A DNA stretch of 64,000 nt from Stereocaulon alpinum (Eukaryota > Ascomycota > Lecanoromycetes > Lecanorales > Stereocaulaceae), in assembly GCA_018257865.1 (NCBI GenBank), contig JAEUBA010000002.1:310001-374000 (forward strand), written 5' to 3'. The notes below the pieces were generated by a model that was not told the origin of the DNA, did no database searches, and saw nothing but the letters and a program-made list of their open reading frames with translations. Both the position numbers and the translations under genes were made by a program. Positions 43,952-54,881 of the stretch are shown one piece after another. Position 1 is the first letter of the stretch. Each line of letters opens with the position of its first letter.

Positions 43952-45647
43952 TTTCATTGATTAATAAATTGTAAATTTATTATAATATAACTTATTTAAG
44001 CAAACATCAACAAATGATTCTCCAAGGTGGTAGGACAAAGAAAAAAGGATTCGTAGTACCCTGGACGGACCACGGACGCCAGAGCCTGCTGCTTCGTAGC
44101 GGGGGCGCTGATAACGCTTAAGGACTCGCGTAGGGGGGTCCCTGGAAAGATGTGAATTTTTTTCGTGTCCACCATTCAAGTATCGCACTGCTGATTCGTT
44201 CACGCGGTGCAGGGCTTTTGTTGGATGTTGGGGGTATGGGGTTGTGGGTGGGTGGATTTGCGGTGAGTGGTGGGTTGTGAAGGGGGTTATGGGCTTGGGT
44301 TGATGTGTGGGTTCTGGTTGTTGGTTTGGGGAGTTGGGTGGGGGGGATGGGAGGGTATGTATGAGGATAGGTTGTTGGAGGTGTTGATGGGGAAGGGAGG
44401 GGTGGTTTGCTACAAGAGGGCTTGCTTCATAGGAAAGTATTCTTGACTTGGGAAGGGAGGCGAAGTGTGGAGTCAGGGAGTTGGTAGCAGCATCATTTAC
44501 GTTGAGATGATATGGCGAATGTCTCCTCTGCTCCTGTTATGCCAATTTGCTATTCATCGTCTTCCCACCCAACTTCGCCGACTCTTTTCCACGATCTAAG
44601 AGGATACAGAAATCGATATCTTCTCCGCTCCCCATCATCCAATCCATACCCTACCCCCCTACTCAAACCCCACACAAAACCCCCCTTCCATTCGCACCCA
44701 TCACCCAGCGCCCTCGCATCCCCAAAGCTCTCCACAAACTCAGAGCCTCGCATTCCATTGACCCTGACCCTGACCCCGATCCCGATCCCACAACTAGCTA
44801 CAAAACCGCACCCACGCATCTCCTCCCATCCCCATAACCTAGACCAATAATTCACCATACCATCTGCTCTCCCTATCCGTACGCATCTATCAAATATCCA
44901 GCCCAATCCAGCCCAACCCTATAATGACATTGACAACCCCGCAGTTATGCATCCAGATATCAGCGACTACGCTGCGTCTCGCGATACTATAGATTCCGGT
45001 TCCGGCTACCGTGGTAGTCTGAATAGGATATTGCAGACAAGACAAGGTAATGAATCTCGACCCAACGAAACGAACGACATCGACATGATCTCCCAAGCAT
45101 GGGAAGAAGGAGAGACTAACATACATAGCAAGAGAAAAAATGTACAGACGAGCATGAAACTGTCAAGGGGCTGTGATGTTTCGTGCTGATCTCGAGGAGT
45201 CTATGGCGTAGGAATATATAGTATTCTGGGAACGCCGTAGTTGGTGGAGAGTTTGTGAAGTTCGAATCTTAGCACTTGTAAAGCCGCCGAGAAGGTGTGG
45301 ATGAGACCTGCTGCTTTTAGGGGTAGGATGGCATGTAGAGGGCAACACCCCCTTCGAGCACGGAAACAGCAGCGGTCTAGATACTCGCGACCCTGGAGTC
45401 ATACAGTAATATGCCATGTCATTGATTGCATAAAGTAGGCAAGTGCGCGATGACCAATGGTTGGAAATATCTAGACCATATACACAAAGCCACTTCTCTA
45501 CTATGCAAGACGCTGTACAGAATGCTGCCGTCGGTAACGCGCCGTGGCAATGCGCCATTGTATGATCCAAACGCCCGTGGGTAAATAAAGACGTGAAAAA
45601 AGGGTTCGTCATTCATGTTATGCTTGGCCAGATACGGTGTCAAACAT
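43952..45647. other. gene-poor, strand-asymmetric DNA
   Basis: 1.7 kb. About 44215-44410 is G/T-rich on the plus strand with many GGG runs; about 44615-44830 is C-rich. Frames found here are composition artefacts. The last 450 bp are the 3' flank of kinesin-14. Confidence 0.4.
44757..44790. repeat. short hexamer repeat (CCCTGA / CCCGAT)
   Basis: TGACCCTGACCCTGACCCCG then ATCCCGATCCC: two to three CCCTGA units followed by CCCGAT units. It resembles degenerate telomere-like DNA only in form; it is not CCCTAA. Confidence 0.6.
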
Positions 45648-48600
45648 TCAGATCTTTGTCTGTTTCTTTGCCGTTCCAATGTGAGTGTTATGTACCTAGC
45701 AGGCACCGTTAGCATTGACCGATCATCAGAAGAGTATCTAGTGCTTACCTTTGTTGCAAATTTGAGACTCGTCAATGTCTCGCTAAGATGGGCTTGTAGT
45801 GGGCTGATCATGACGAACATGAGTGTCTTCGAATTTCCGCCGAGCGAATTTTGCAGCAAGTACGTCAACTAGCGAATCGATGAGCGCCGTCAACTGCAAC
45901 GAAGTGGTGGGTACATACCTTGCTATTCCGGTACGGAACGTGTCCACCCTCCTTTCCTTGCCCCAGGGCTCCGATGACATCTCCAAGGCAACTCAAGCTC
46001 TTGTTGATACTCTGCGTCTCTTTCAACCGTTCGCCAGTCGCTCCGCTGTGTGCTAAGCGCTCGCTGCCGGCCAGATCGACCAAGTTCAGAGTGCCTTCGC
46101 TCTTCTCACCAGTCACACTGTTCTCACCGATAAGTTTCAGGATGAAGACCGAATGACTTCTCGAAGATCTCTCGTTGGCCTTTGTGGAAGCGACAGATCG
46201 GTTGGCAGTTGCCCTTTGTAAAATAGAGTCAACCTTTCCAGGGCTGTCGAGATCCACGGTCGTAACATCAGTTATCGTTGTCTTACCTTTCTGCATATCA
46301 TGCTTAATCTCATGTTTCTTCTTGTCAAACTCGTCTGCCTTGCCTAGAAGATCGTTCAATACTTCATTGTAGACTTCAATAAAGGAACCTTCCATCTTAT
46401 ACTTCCAGCCTTTCTCTTCCAATGATTTGGCTGTGTCGTATATCTGGTTGACCGCTAGCGGAATCATACCATCACTTGCTGACATTGTAAATGTCTTTCC
46501 AGATCCAGTCTGGCCATAACAGAAGATACAAACATTGTATCCATCTAGAGCACTTTGCACAAGTTGGCTAATCTCACCGAAAACATCCTGGTTCTTCGAG
46601 TTTGGACCAAAGACACGATCAAACGCAAAGGGATGTTTCCTCGTGGTTATGTTTCCGAGACTGCTCTTTTCTTCTGGGCCCATGACTTCCACCTCTTTCG
46701 AGTCTGTATCATCGTCCGGGTAGGCGATACGTGCTGTGTCGGCTGCGTCACCTTCGAGTGAGGGTCTGACACGGCAGAACACGCGGATGTTGCCCTTTAA
46801 CTCCTGGACTTGATTGTGGAGCTTTCGGCGAAGAGTTTCCTCAGTCCTTAGTTTATCGTTCGCTTCAGCAGCACTTCTGAGCGCATTCTGCATCCGGGCT
46901 TCCAAATCGGCAAAAGCCTGCGACTGACTCTTGTTGTCCGATTCCAAAAAGTGAATGTGACCTTCCAGTCTTTGTACAGAATTCTCTAGATTGGCAATGT
47001 TACTGGTTAATTGGGAGATTTTGGTCCGCAGCTCGTGATTTAGATCTTGCTCTTTCAAAGCGTTCGATCTGCATATTCGAATGTCGTCCTCCAAGGTTTG
47101 ATAAGCTTTCGCCTGCTTCTCAAGTTCTTTATCCTTTTCTTGCTGAGTTGAAGCTCCCTCATTTGTCAAGGCTTGGACCTCCCTCTGGTGGCGGGTTTTC
47201 TCATCCTCCAAAGCAATGTTCAGGGTCCGTTCGAGGTCTGACAGCTTCTCGGTATGTTCTCTGACCAGACGACGTTGACCTGTCTCGGCATCATGTCGGA
47301 CATCATCGATTTCACGTCGGTGTTGTCTCTGCATATCATCGAGGCGGATATTTTGGTACCTAACGTCCGGTCAGTGCCCTCTCCTTTGCCAGGAGTGACT
47401 TAGAACCTCGACGTAGAAGCTGTACCTCTTTGCATCATCTAACGCTTCCGAGGATGTGGTAAGCCGAGCCTTTGTAGCGTCAAGGTCAATTTGGAGTGCA
47501 GCATTGCTGGATGTTAGTTGGGTCCTAATGGCTTCAAGCTCGGTGACTACAACCTGTAAGCGACGCTTTTGATGTACACTTACTCCAGTGACCCACTTCT
47601 AATCTTGTAGACCGCCATCATTTCTCTGAGACTGTTGCTTTCGCTAGTCGCTCCGTGCCAGTTCTCTTTCATATGCGAATACATGGTCTCCATCTCATCG
47701 AGACGACTATCAGTATCCCAGGCTACAACATCATTAGACGCCTTGTTCAAGTATAGCGGCAACTTTTTGGGGGACTTCTTGGGGGATCTGCTAGGACTTG
47801 GGATCTCTGCAGATAAGGCAGTGCGGGGTGCAAGCTTGGGAATGTAGGAAGGAGTGGAAGGTACGTCTGCTTTGGGAGCAGCATCGGTACGAGGTAAAGA
47901 GGGAGATCCTTCCATTTCTGCGTTGGGCACAGATTGGGCAGGTCCACTGTCTAGTGTAAGGGAATTGAAGGCAGTGTTTAGGGAAACTTCTCGCATGGAG
48001 AACGCACTGAAAGGTCTGTTCACCCAGTGGGAAGAGCTTTTCACTAGGGCATCACAGCTTCCTCTGTATTTGAGTATTTTCTTACTCTGGGGCAGATTCC
48101 TGGGAATTGAAGAAAAGGAGGTCATACCCTTTCGTTGTCCCTTGTTCTGCGTTGTGCCAGGCTCCTCTTCATGCACTTCCAGTGATACCGCTGGACGTCC
48201 GGATGAGGGGTGCGGCTTTTGTAAACGTGACATAGCGGATTGGGGTCTGTATGATTGAGATGAAGGTGGCCGAGTGCCCGAGCCAACACTACTCGAGTAG
48301 GAACTGTTCGATACGTTTCGGGTAGATGCGACAGAGGGGCGTGAGGTCGAGATTGAAGACGAGAACAACGTTTCACGAGGTACGCCGGCGATAGATGTAG
48401 CCCTGACATAGGTGTTGACGGGCCTTGAACTTGGAGGTGCTGGAGCAGATCTTCCAGGCTCACCAGCGCGCTCAGCTAGTGTCTTCCGTTTGTTACCGCT
48501 CGCCTGTGGTGGTGGCATGCTGGAACGGGCATTGGTAGCAGCAGCGGACATCTCGAAGAGTTGATTCGACGTAGGTATTTGGCTAGGTGGGCGGATGCCC

Positions 48601-48680
48601 GAAGTAAACTGCTCACTCAGCTCTCTACCTTCAGTTGTTGACATTCAAAAACATACCGAATTCTCATTATTGCGGTCCAT
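45648..48680 (-). CDS. klpA: kinesin-14 (C-terminal motor, Kar3/KlpA type)
   Basis: A minus-end microtubule motor used in spindle assembly and nuclear movement. Exons complement(join(45648..45695,45749..45868,45919..47359,47426..47524,47584..48608,48657..48680)), 918 aa. The N-terminal third is a Ser/Pro-rich microtubule-binding tail, followed by a coiled coil (from about residue 390) and the kinesin-14 neck (QVQELKGNIRVFCRVRP). The motor has the P-loop GQTGSGKT, switch I (NERSSRSHSVF), switch II (LVDLAGSERL) and the terminal HNTHIGTAKKQTKI. Two start models compete: a spliced start MDRNNENS joined to FTSGIRPPSQ (48-nt intron, GTATGT..CAG), which I favour, or an unspliced ATG at 48644, in which case the first ATG is an 11-codon upstream ORF. 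The 47525-47583 intron was chosen because other joins meet a stop. Head to head with the acyltransferase. Confidence 0.93.
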
Positions 48681-49065
48681 GTTGACGGTGAAGCCTCGAT
48701 TATCATTCGACTAGTCGATTCATCACCTGTATATTGGAATAGAGTAATCGCGCTCTAGCATGATGGTGACGTTAAAAGTTGACCTCGGATTTGGGTAGAT
48801 GATTAAGAGTGCCAAGAGTAAACAATCGAACCGTTTGCGCGTTACCGTATATGACCAAAGTTTTTCTTGGCAACGTTTCGGTAGTTACGTGGTACGTGAT
48901 CTGCCAGTCACATTGCTGGCGACTTGTTGCTTTTGATATATTTCCAATACGCCCGAGTACCGCTTGCTATGACATATCAGCCGTCAGGAAACACATGGCT
49001 GTGCTACTCCGGATGTTTTACACCCTTCTTGCTCTAGAATTTTGCTAGGCTTTTGAGGCGAAAGA
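48681..49065. promoter_or_regulatory. divergent promoter region, kinesin-14 / acyltransferase
   Basis: 385 bp between divergent starts. No factor site is certain. Confidence 0.35.
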
Positions 49066-50188
49066 ATGGAGAAATACTCACAATTCAGAGACCGAGGTAG
49101 CTCAATAATTTCTCACTACTATCACATCAACGTGGTACTGATATTCGACAGGTTCGGGCATAGCCCCATTCTTCCCTATACCAACTGATCCTTCTGGAAT
49201 TTATTGGTCCTTCCATCTGTTCCTCTTCCTCATCCGGCTGCCCATCTTGCTCACTGTAACATTGAGCTACTTCTTCGTTCTACAATGGCTACCTATCGGA
49301 TCTCTAGGCAAAAAGGCCTCCTTATGGCTTATGCTCGGTGTTCCAGGGATTTGGTGGATTGATCTCCAGATCGACGGAGTCAAGAAGGGGTATGGGCTCT
49401 GTGATTACCCCGCGTGGTCAATGGGCAATGCTGATTCATCCTCGCACAGGTCACTTGCTAGACACCATAAAGCCCGACTACCGCAGCCAGGTTCAATCAT
49501 TGCATCCTCACACACGTCTCCCATCGATTCACTATACCTCGCCGCCATCTTCGACCCGGTCTTCACGGTCTCGTACCCCACTACGCGTCTTGTCCAACGT
49601 ATCTCACTCTTCCACTCAATACTGAGGGCTTTTCAATATCCTCAGTATGACCCTCCTCCGACCGCCAAACTCACAGACCTCGCTACCCTCATCCGCCAAC
49701 ATCCACATCAAGCTATAGTAGTATTCCCAGAATGTACAACAACAAACGGCCGAGGCATCCTTCCTTTTAGCTCCTCGCTCCTCACAGCTCCTTCAACGGC
49801 CAAAATATTTCCAATAAGTCTCAGATACACTGCAGCAGACATAACCACACCTATTCCGGGAACCTACATCACGTTCCTCTGGAACCTTCTCAGCAAGCCT
49901 ACGCATTGCATTCGCGTGAGAATTGCCGAGAGTGTCTACAATTCATCGCAATCACCAGCGACAAGAAGCGTGGCCACTCCAGGACAGCTGGCGTCCGATG
50001 ACAGGACCAGCAGCAGCGACACGTTGCTAGGCTCCGAGGATGTCGAAGGTATGAGCGCCACTGAGAAAAGGGTATTGGATAAAGTGGCCGAGGCGTTGGC
50101 AAGACTGGGAAGAGTGAAAAGAGTTGGTCTTGGGGTCCGAGACAAGGAGGACTTTGTGAAGGCATGGTCAAAACAGCGACGGCGTTAA
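49066..50188 (+). CDS. LOA1: Loa1/Vps66-type lysophospholipid acyltransferase
   Basis: A PlsC-family acyltransferase that transfers acyl-CoA to lysophosphatidic acid; the yeast homologue Loa1 (formerly Vps66) acts at ER and lipid droplets. Exons join(49066..49096,49152..49389,49450..50188), 335 aa. The start MEKYSQFRDRGSGIAPFFPI matches family openings. A membrane segment (FHLFLFLIRLPILLTVTLSYF) precedes the catalytic region. SSHTSPIDSLY contains the H-x4-D active site and IVVFPECTTTNGRGIL the substrate-binding motif. The intron 49390-49449 (GTATGG..GCACAG, 60 nt) is a multiple of three with no in-frame stop; removing it joins DGVKKG to SLARHHKARL as in homologues. The tail ends GLGVRDKEDFVKAWSKQRRR. 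Confidence 0.88.
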
Positions 50189-50832
50189 GGTTCGGGCATG
50201 AATCGTAGTGCATTGACATTTATTATTCTATGCCTTTTGAATATTTCAGCATTGCCATCTATTGTGAGCAGTCAAAGAGTATGTCCCATGGGGAAGAGCG
50301 CTTTCTGCAATTTAGGGAAAGTGTCTCCATACATTGAACAATAATAAGACCCGAAACATGAAGAAAGTACTGAAGAAAGTACTCAAGCCTTTAGTGCTTT
50401 ACGACAAGTTCCAAGTTCGCCGACAAGGGCACGTTCTGTTGCCCTCTGAGATGACTTGGCGACATGATGCAAGACGCCCAAACACCCTTACAGCCAAAGA
50501 CACTCAGAAATCGCCCGAGACTCAAGACAGAATGAAAATACCTCTTGATTGAAAGCCATTAAAGTTGCGTATGGGTGAAAAATCCCAGGTAGATGGAATT
50601 GGAAGCTGCGACCCCATGTTTCGAGTTAGTCCTTCCCAACAACCAGAGCGAAGGTTACAACATCCGATCAACCCTTGAGGCCAGACAAGCTCTTCGGACG
50701 TGATACAAATGTTGAGGCTCGCCGCTTGACGCCTTGTGAGGATACCCTTCACGTCTTTGCCATCAACCAAGGTAAACACATAACGACACCGCAAACAACC
50801 ACCTCTTCGGCTTCAGACCCAATCAAGATCAT
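50189..50832. other. intergenic
   Basis: Between two plus-strand genes. A duplicated 10-mer (AAGAAAGTAC, twice at 50360-50380) is minor. No gene is seen. Confidence 0.4.
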
Positions 50833-51968
50833 ATGTCAGGATCAGACACGATGAATCTAGACTTGTTGCCAACAACGAATCACAAGAACGGTGTTGATGT
50901 CGTTGACAAGCACACCTTCATAGCTTGGACGCGCGAGGAAGCCGAGCATAAGGGTGAGATTGGTTTCACCACCAACTTCTCTGATCCAGCGGATATCTTC
51001 AGATCCCGTGACATTGATACCAATGCGCCACTGATACCTGCGGACGATGATCTTCAGGTTGTCGAGGCCGCTCAAGCCCTTGGTAACGAGATCACGACGA
51101 TGAAGGAACGAAAAGCCATCATGAAGTCCAACCCAAAGATTGTGGCAGATGCGTACGACTGGGTAGATGACAAGATCCTCGCTCTTGGAGGGCAAGCACG
51201 GGAGAAGGACTATCGCCGCCTACGAGCAAGGGTGGTGGAGCTTTACAATCTCGAAAATCCCCCGCCACCGAAAAACTACATTGAGGTCTGGGTCCGACCA
51301 ACGCCGGATATGGGAACTTCACTTATGAAGGTATGCTTCCTCAGGCTGCAGACTGTCAGTACTCGCTGAGTTCTGCATCAGGTTAATCTACCAATCAAAA
51401 CAACGGTTGCCAAGGTCTACCATCTATTAGAAGGAGTAATGGAGACAGAAGCTCGCCTCAGGAATCCATTCGGACCGAAGAGAGAGGTCAATGAAAAGGG
51501 AAGAGTATGGAAATACCAGCTCTTGCGACACGATCTGAAGCGCGTCGTTAATAGAAAATCGACTTTGCTCAAGACTAACGATGACTACGTAATGATGGTG
51601 AAGCTCGTTACCAAGGGTGGACCTGAGGCGCCCATTGCCTTTCTTACGATGGTAATTCTGCGGTCTTCTGGTCAAACCGACTCTTTTTTGATACACCTAT
51701 GCTCACCCTTGTGTAGGAAACGCCCATCAAGACTCCAACGGAAACCTCGGTGGAGGAGACGAACGATGACAAAGCGAAGCTAGCAGGTGCGGCAGGTGGG
51801 AGCAAAGAAGACCAAGAGAGCAGAGACGAGTTCTATGCGAAGGAGTGGGACTATCCTGAACCACTCGACGAAGATGGAAACCCATACTTCGCTCCTATCG
51901 GTGAAGAGGACTGGGATAGCGTCTGCAAGCAGTATAGTGAGAAGCACAAGGGCATGATGGATTTCTGA
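50833..51968 (+). CDS. unknown conserved-looking soluble protein
   Basis: I do not recognise this family. Exons join(50833..51330,51382..51651,51717..51968), 339 aa, with canonical ends (GTATGC..GCATCAG; GTAATT..GTGTAG) and fitting phases. The protein is charged and soluble, with no signal peptide or membrane helix. A helical segment (AYDWVDDKILALGGQ; REKDYRRLRARVVELYNLE) leads into a mixed region (NYIEVWVRPTPDMGTSLMK; TVAKVYHLLEGVMETEARL; VWKYQLLRHDLKRVVNRKS). The tail is acidic (KEDQESRDEFYAKEWDY; DEDGNPYFAPIGEEDWD). The composition is natural throughout, supporting a real gene. Function unknown; no domain assigned. Confidence 0.75.
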
Positions 51969-52494
51969 TGGCAGAGGATGATGGGAATTATCTTCAGTGC
52001 CGAGTATCTATCGGCTACGGCCTCCTGATTATTTTCACCATAGGAGTAAGTGGCTGAAGCAGTCGTAAGACCAGGGAAAGCGTAAGCATACACAGGAGGC
52101 ATATGTTGTAGCTTAGTCATCGATCAGCTTGGGTAACAGCCTTAGGCAGTTACCAGCTTGCATACTTTTCTACCTAGAATACATGCTAAGCTTCTATGCC
52201 TGTTCTCCACAAAACCACCAATCTACATATTCATGATACGTCGAACCTTCTCCCTCCTCCCGGAAAATTCTACGAGACCTGGAGAGCGAGCTGACTGTAT
52301 TTGGCCCATCGAATCAGTCGATGCTAAAGCGAAGCTACGAGCTCATAATAGCGTTGGCAAGTCTAGGGGATCATGGAGAAATTTCAATGAATGTCGCGCT
52401 CCATCGTGATCCACAAGGCGGTTATACTTCTCACCATCCTCTCGAATATCTTAATGGCTTAGGCTCCTAACCTCGCTTATATCTGACAGGCAGA
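51969..52494. other. intergenic
   Basis: Between the unknown gene and the HET relic. No gene-like frame is trusted. Confidence 0.4.
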
Positions 52495-54053
52495 ATGAAG
52501 TCGTCAGATGTGAACACTTTAGATCCCAAGTACGGTCTACGTTTCGTAGTCAGAAGAAGTCACCTCCGTAATATGTTCCACTTCGACCTCATACTCCGAC
52601 ACTGCGAATTTGCTACTATATCAACCGTGTCCAATGACGCACTTCACCAGGCATCATTGTGGATTGATGAACGCCTTAACGAACACCCAAACCATCATTC
52701 TACCATGTCAACACAGTCTTATAAGCCCACTCGATTTATCGACGTAAGCCCGAGCACCGAGTCTCGGAATCCTAGGCTCCACATAACCTCTCCTGAAGAA
52801 GCAGATCTGAAGTACACAACGCTGAGCTACTGCTGGGATAATACCGACACGCTCATACTTCTCAAGATCAATTACGTACGACTGAGGAGTGGTCTTGAAA
52901 TTAACGACTTGCCGCAGACATATCGAGACGCCATTTTCATAACGAGAAGGCTGGATCACGGATATATCTGGATTGACTCTCTTTGTATCTTCCAAGACTC
53001 ACCCGAGGACTGGAATAAAGAAGCTTCAACAATGAGCAGTTTGTACAGTAAATCAGCAGTACCATTGCTGTAACGTGGGGTCAACATAGCGATGCTGGCT
53101 GCTTTGTTGCTCGGAATCCGCTTCTCACGGAACATTGCAGACTTGGAGAGTTGTCCGGATATACAGTTTGGTCAATGCCATGGACACTAGATCCAATAGG
53201 GCACGGTCAAGACATACTTCCCAGCATCGAGCGAACGGTCCACGATATTGCTGTCGAAGCACCGCTTCTGAGCCGGTGTTGAGTTATGCAAGAGCGGTTT
53301 CTATCTCCAAGAATCCTCTTCTACGGGCCTCAATACTTGTATTGGCAATGTTGTAATGGATATGGCACAGAGAACATACCAAAAATGATCTCATAGCCAT
53401 CGCAACGGGTGAAGTTGATGAAAGTCACACGCCAGAACAAATCAAATCCCCTCGAAAGCAGGTCCACGCAAGAATTTAGGAACATTCTCCGAACTTACTG
53501 GTCTTCGAAGCTGTCGTATCCGAGCGATGGTCTCGTTGCGATCTCGGGTATAATGAATGACATTGAAGAGTCCACAGGACGCAAGTCCTACTGGGGCTTG
53601 TGGGTGTATAACCTCCCCATTGATTTGTTATGGGCATGTGGGAGGCCAATGACTACGCCAAAATTAGAGTAATTCCCAACATGGTCTTGGGCTAGCGCAA
53701 TGGACGGGTCTCTGTACTTCCCATATGTTGACCTAGGAAACTCAGTGGGCTCGGTCGAAGCGAAGGCTAGAGACCCGAACGGCCCATTGACTCTAAAGAG
53801 TCACCTCTTTTCTGCAAGATCTCTACCTGATCGAGTGGTTAAGGAGGATGGGTCAGAAACGGTCCATACATTGGTGACGAGTATGGACACCATACTACCC
53901 CAAGGGGCAGGTGTTGTGGCTTCAAACATAGTGGAAAGTGAAATTTATGGCTCAGTTCGACGTAATGAGGAGTTCTACCAATCTAAGAGCGTTGGTCTGC
54001 TGCTGACTTTGTCTAGCCAAGCGAAGACCCAGCATCGAAGGGTTGGTCACTAA
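52495..54053 (+). pseudogene. HET-domain (heterokaryon incompatibility) pseudogene
   Basis: HET proteins trigger cell death on fusion of unlike strains. The first 192 codons read well and include the HET domain core (RFIDVSPSTESRNPRLHI; DLKYTTLSYCWDNTD; INDLPQTYRDAIFITRRL; YIWIDSLCIFQDSPEDW). One base is missing near 53058-53063, after which the text continues in the next frame (TIAVTWGQHSDAGCFVARN), meets a TGA at 53280-53282 where homologues have Trp (before VMQERFLSPRILFYGPQ), shifts again near 53360-53380, and resumes to a TAA at 53670-53672 just before FPTWSWASAMDGS. A last frame runs to 54053. At least two frame breaks and two nonsense codons make it non-functional. I have not reconstructed the protein. 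Confidence 0.85.
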
Positions 54054-54881
54054 CAGTATTCCATATATGGGCCATCAGAAGACAGGCCAAGGGTCATTAA
54101 ATTAAGAACGGACTTTGTCAATGTACTAAGTATCAAGAAATCACCCTTGTTCAGTTTAGGAGGGATAGCTCTCAGGCTTAATCTTCGAGACATACAAATG
54201 GAATAAAGTCAGCCACGTGTGCCTGCTTGTCTCCTGCGACTCTCAATTCTGCTTGCCTGTCCAAGCAAGCATCAACCTCTTTGCATCATCTTTCTCTAAG
54301 GCATGTTGTCAGATTAGATCAAGTAATTCGCCATCATCGACCGCCCAACGCACGCACCCAATTTCGCTGCCTAGTATCCCCACTGAAACCATACATCAGT
54401 CACCTAATGTCGGCTTCAGACGGTGAACACATCAACAACTCCATAAGATGCGCCCCATCTCAATCATGGGTATAGCAGTCATCAAGCGTTGCTCTGTCAT
54501 CATACAACATTGTATGATATTTGCAAACGGCAGGAGCGAACAGGGATCGACAGTTGTTGTACCGCTAGCGCGCCGTTGCAGGGCTGAGCTAGCGCGATGA
54601 TTTGTGGTTGCGCTGCCGATGATAAAGGGTTCAAAATCCCCCGCTTTCGAGCGTCTTTTTCGGTACCATATTTATCCTTGCTTTGTGCATACTTGCATAA
54701 TTTTCATCAAAGGTAACGCCAACTGCAGACCACGCGGAAACCGTTAGGGCTACATTTTAGGGCTTTGCGTACGCCAAGGATTTGGGACGAGAGGTTGTTG
54801 AGCAACACAGACCGCAGAAGCCCGCGGAGTGATAGAATAGTGTCGCCTTATTGGCTCGATCTTGCTGAGTGGTTCTCCAAG
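54054..54881. other. intergenic with a hairpin-forming element
   Basis: 828 bp. The listed 91-nt element at 54528-54618 is the only structure found. Confidence 0.4.
54528..54618. other. 91-nt inverted-repeat element, possibly a decayed tRNA
   Basis: The ends CGGCAG and CTGCCG pair, and pairing continues with small bulges (GAGCGAAC against GTTGCG). Inside, GCTAGCGCG occurs twice, partly inverted. On the minus strand the pieces GCTAGCTCAG and GTCGATCCC recall tRNA D-arm and B-box, but no proper T stem forms. It is either a tRNA relic or an unrelated hairpin. Confidence 0.3.

Noticed and set aside
44757..44790. Interstitial telomere
   Set aside because: Units are CCCTGA/CCCGAT and only a few copies; not the CCCTAA repeat.
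44550..44906. Minus-strand 118-residue Gly/Arg/Val-rich frame
   Set aside because: Composition artefact of the C-rich block and hexamer repeat (alternating GIGVRVRV).
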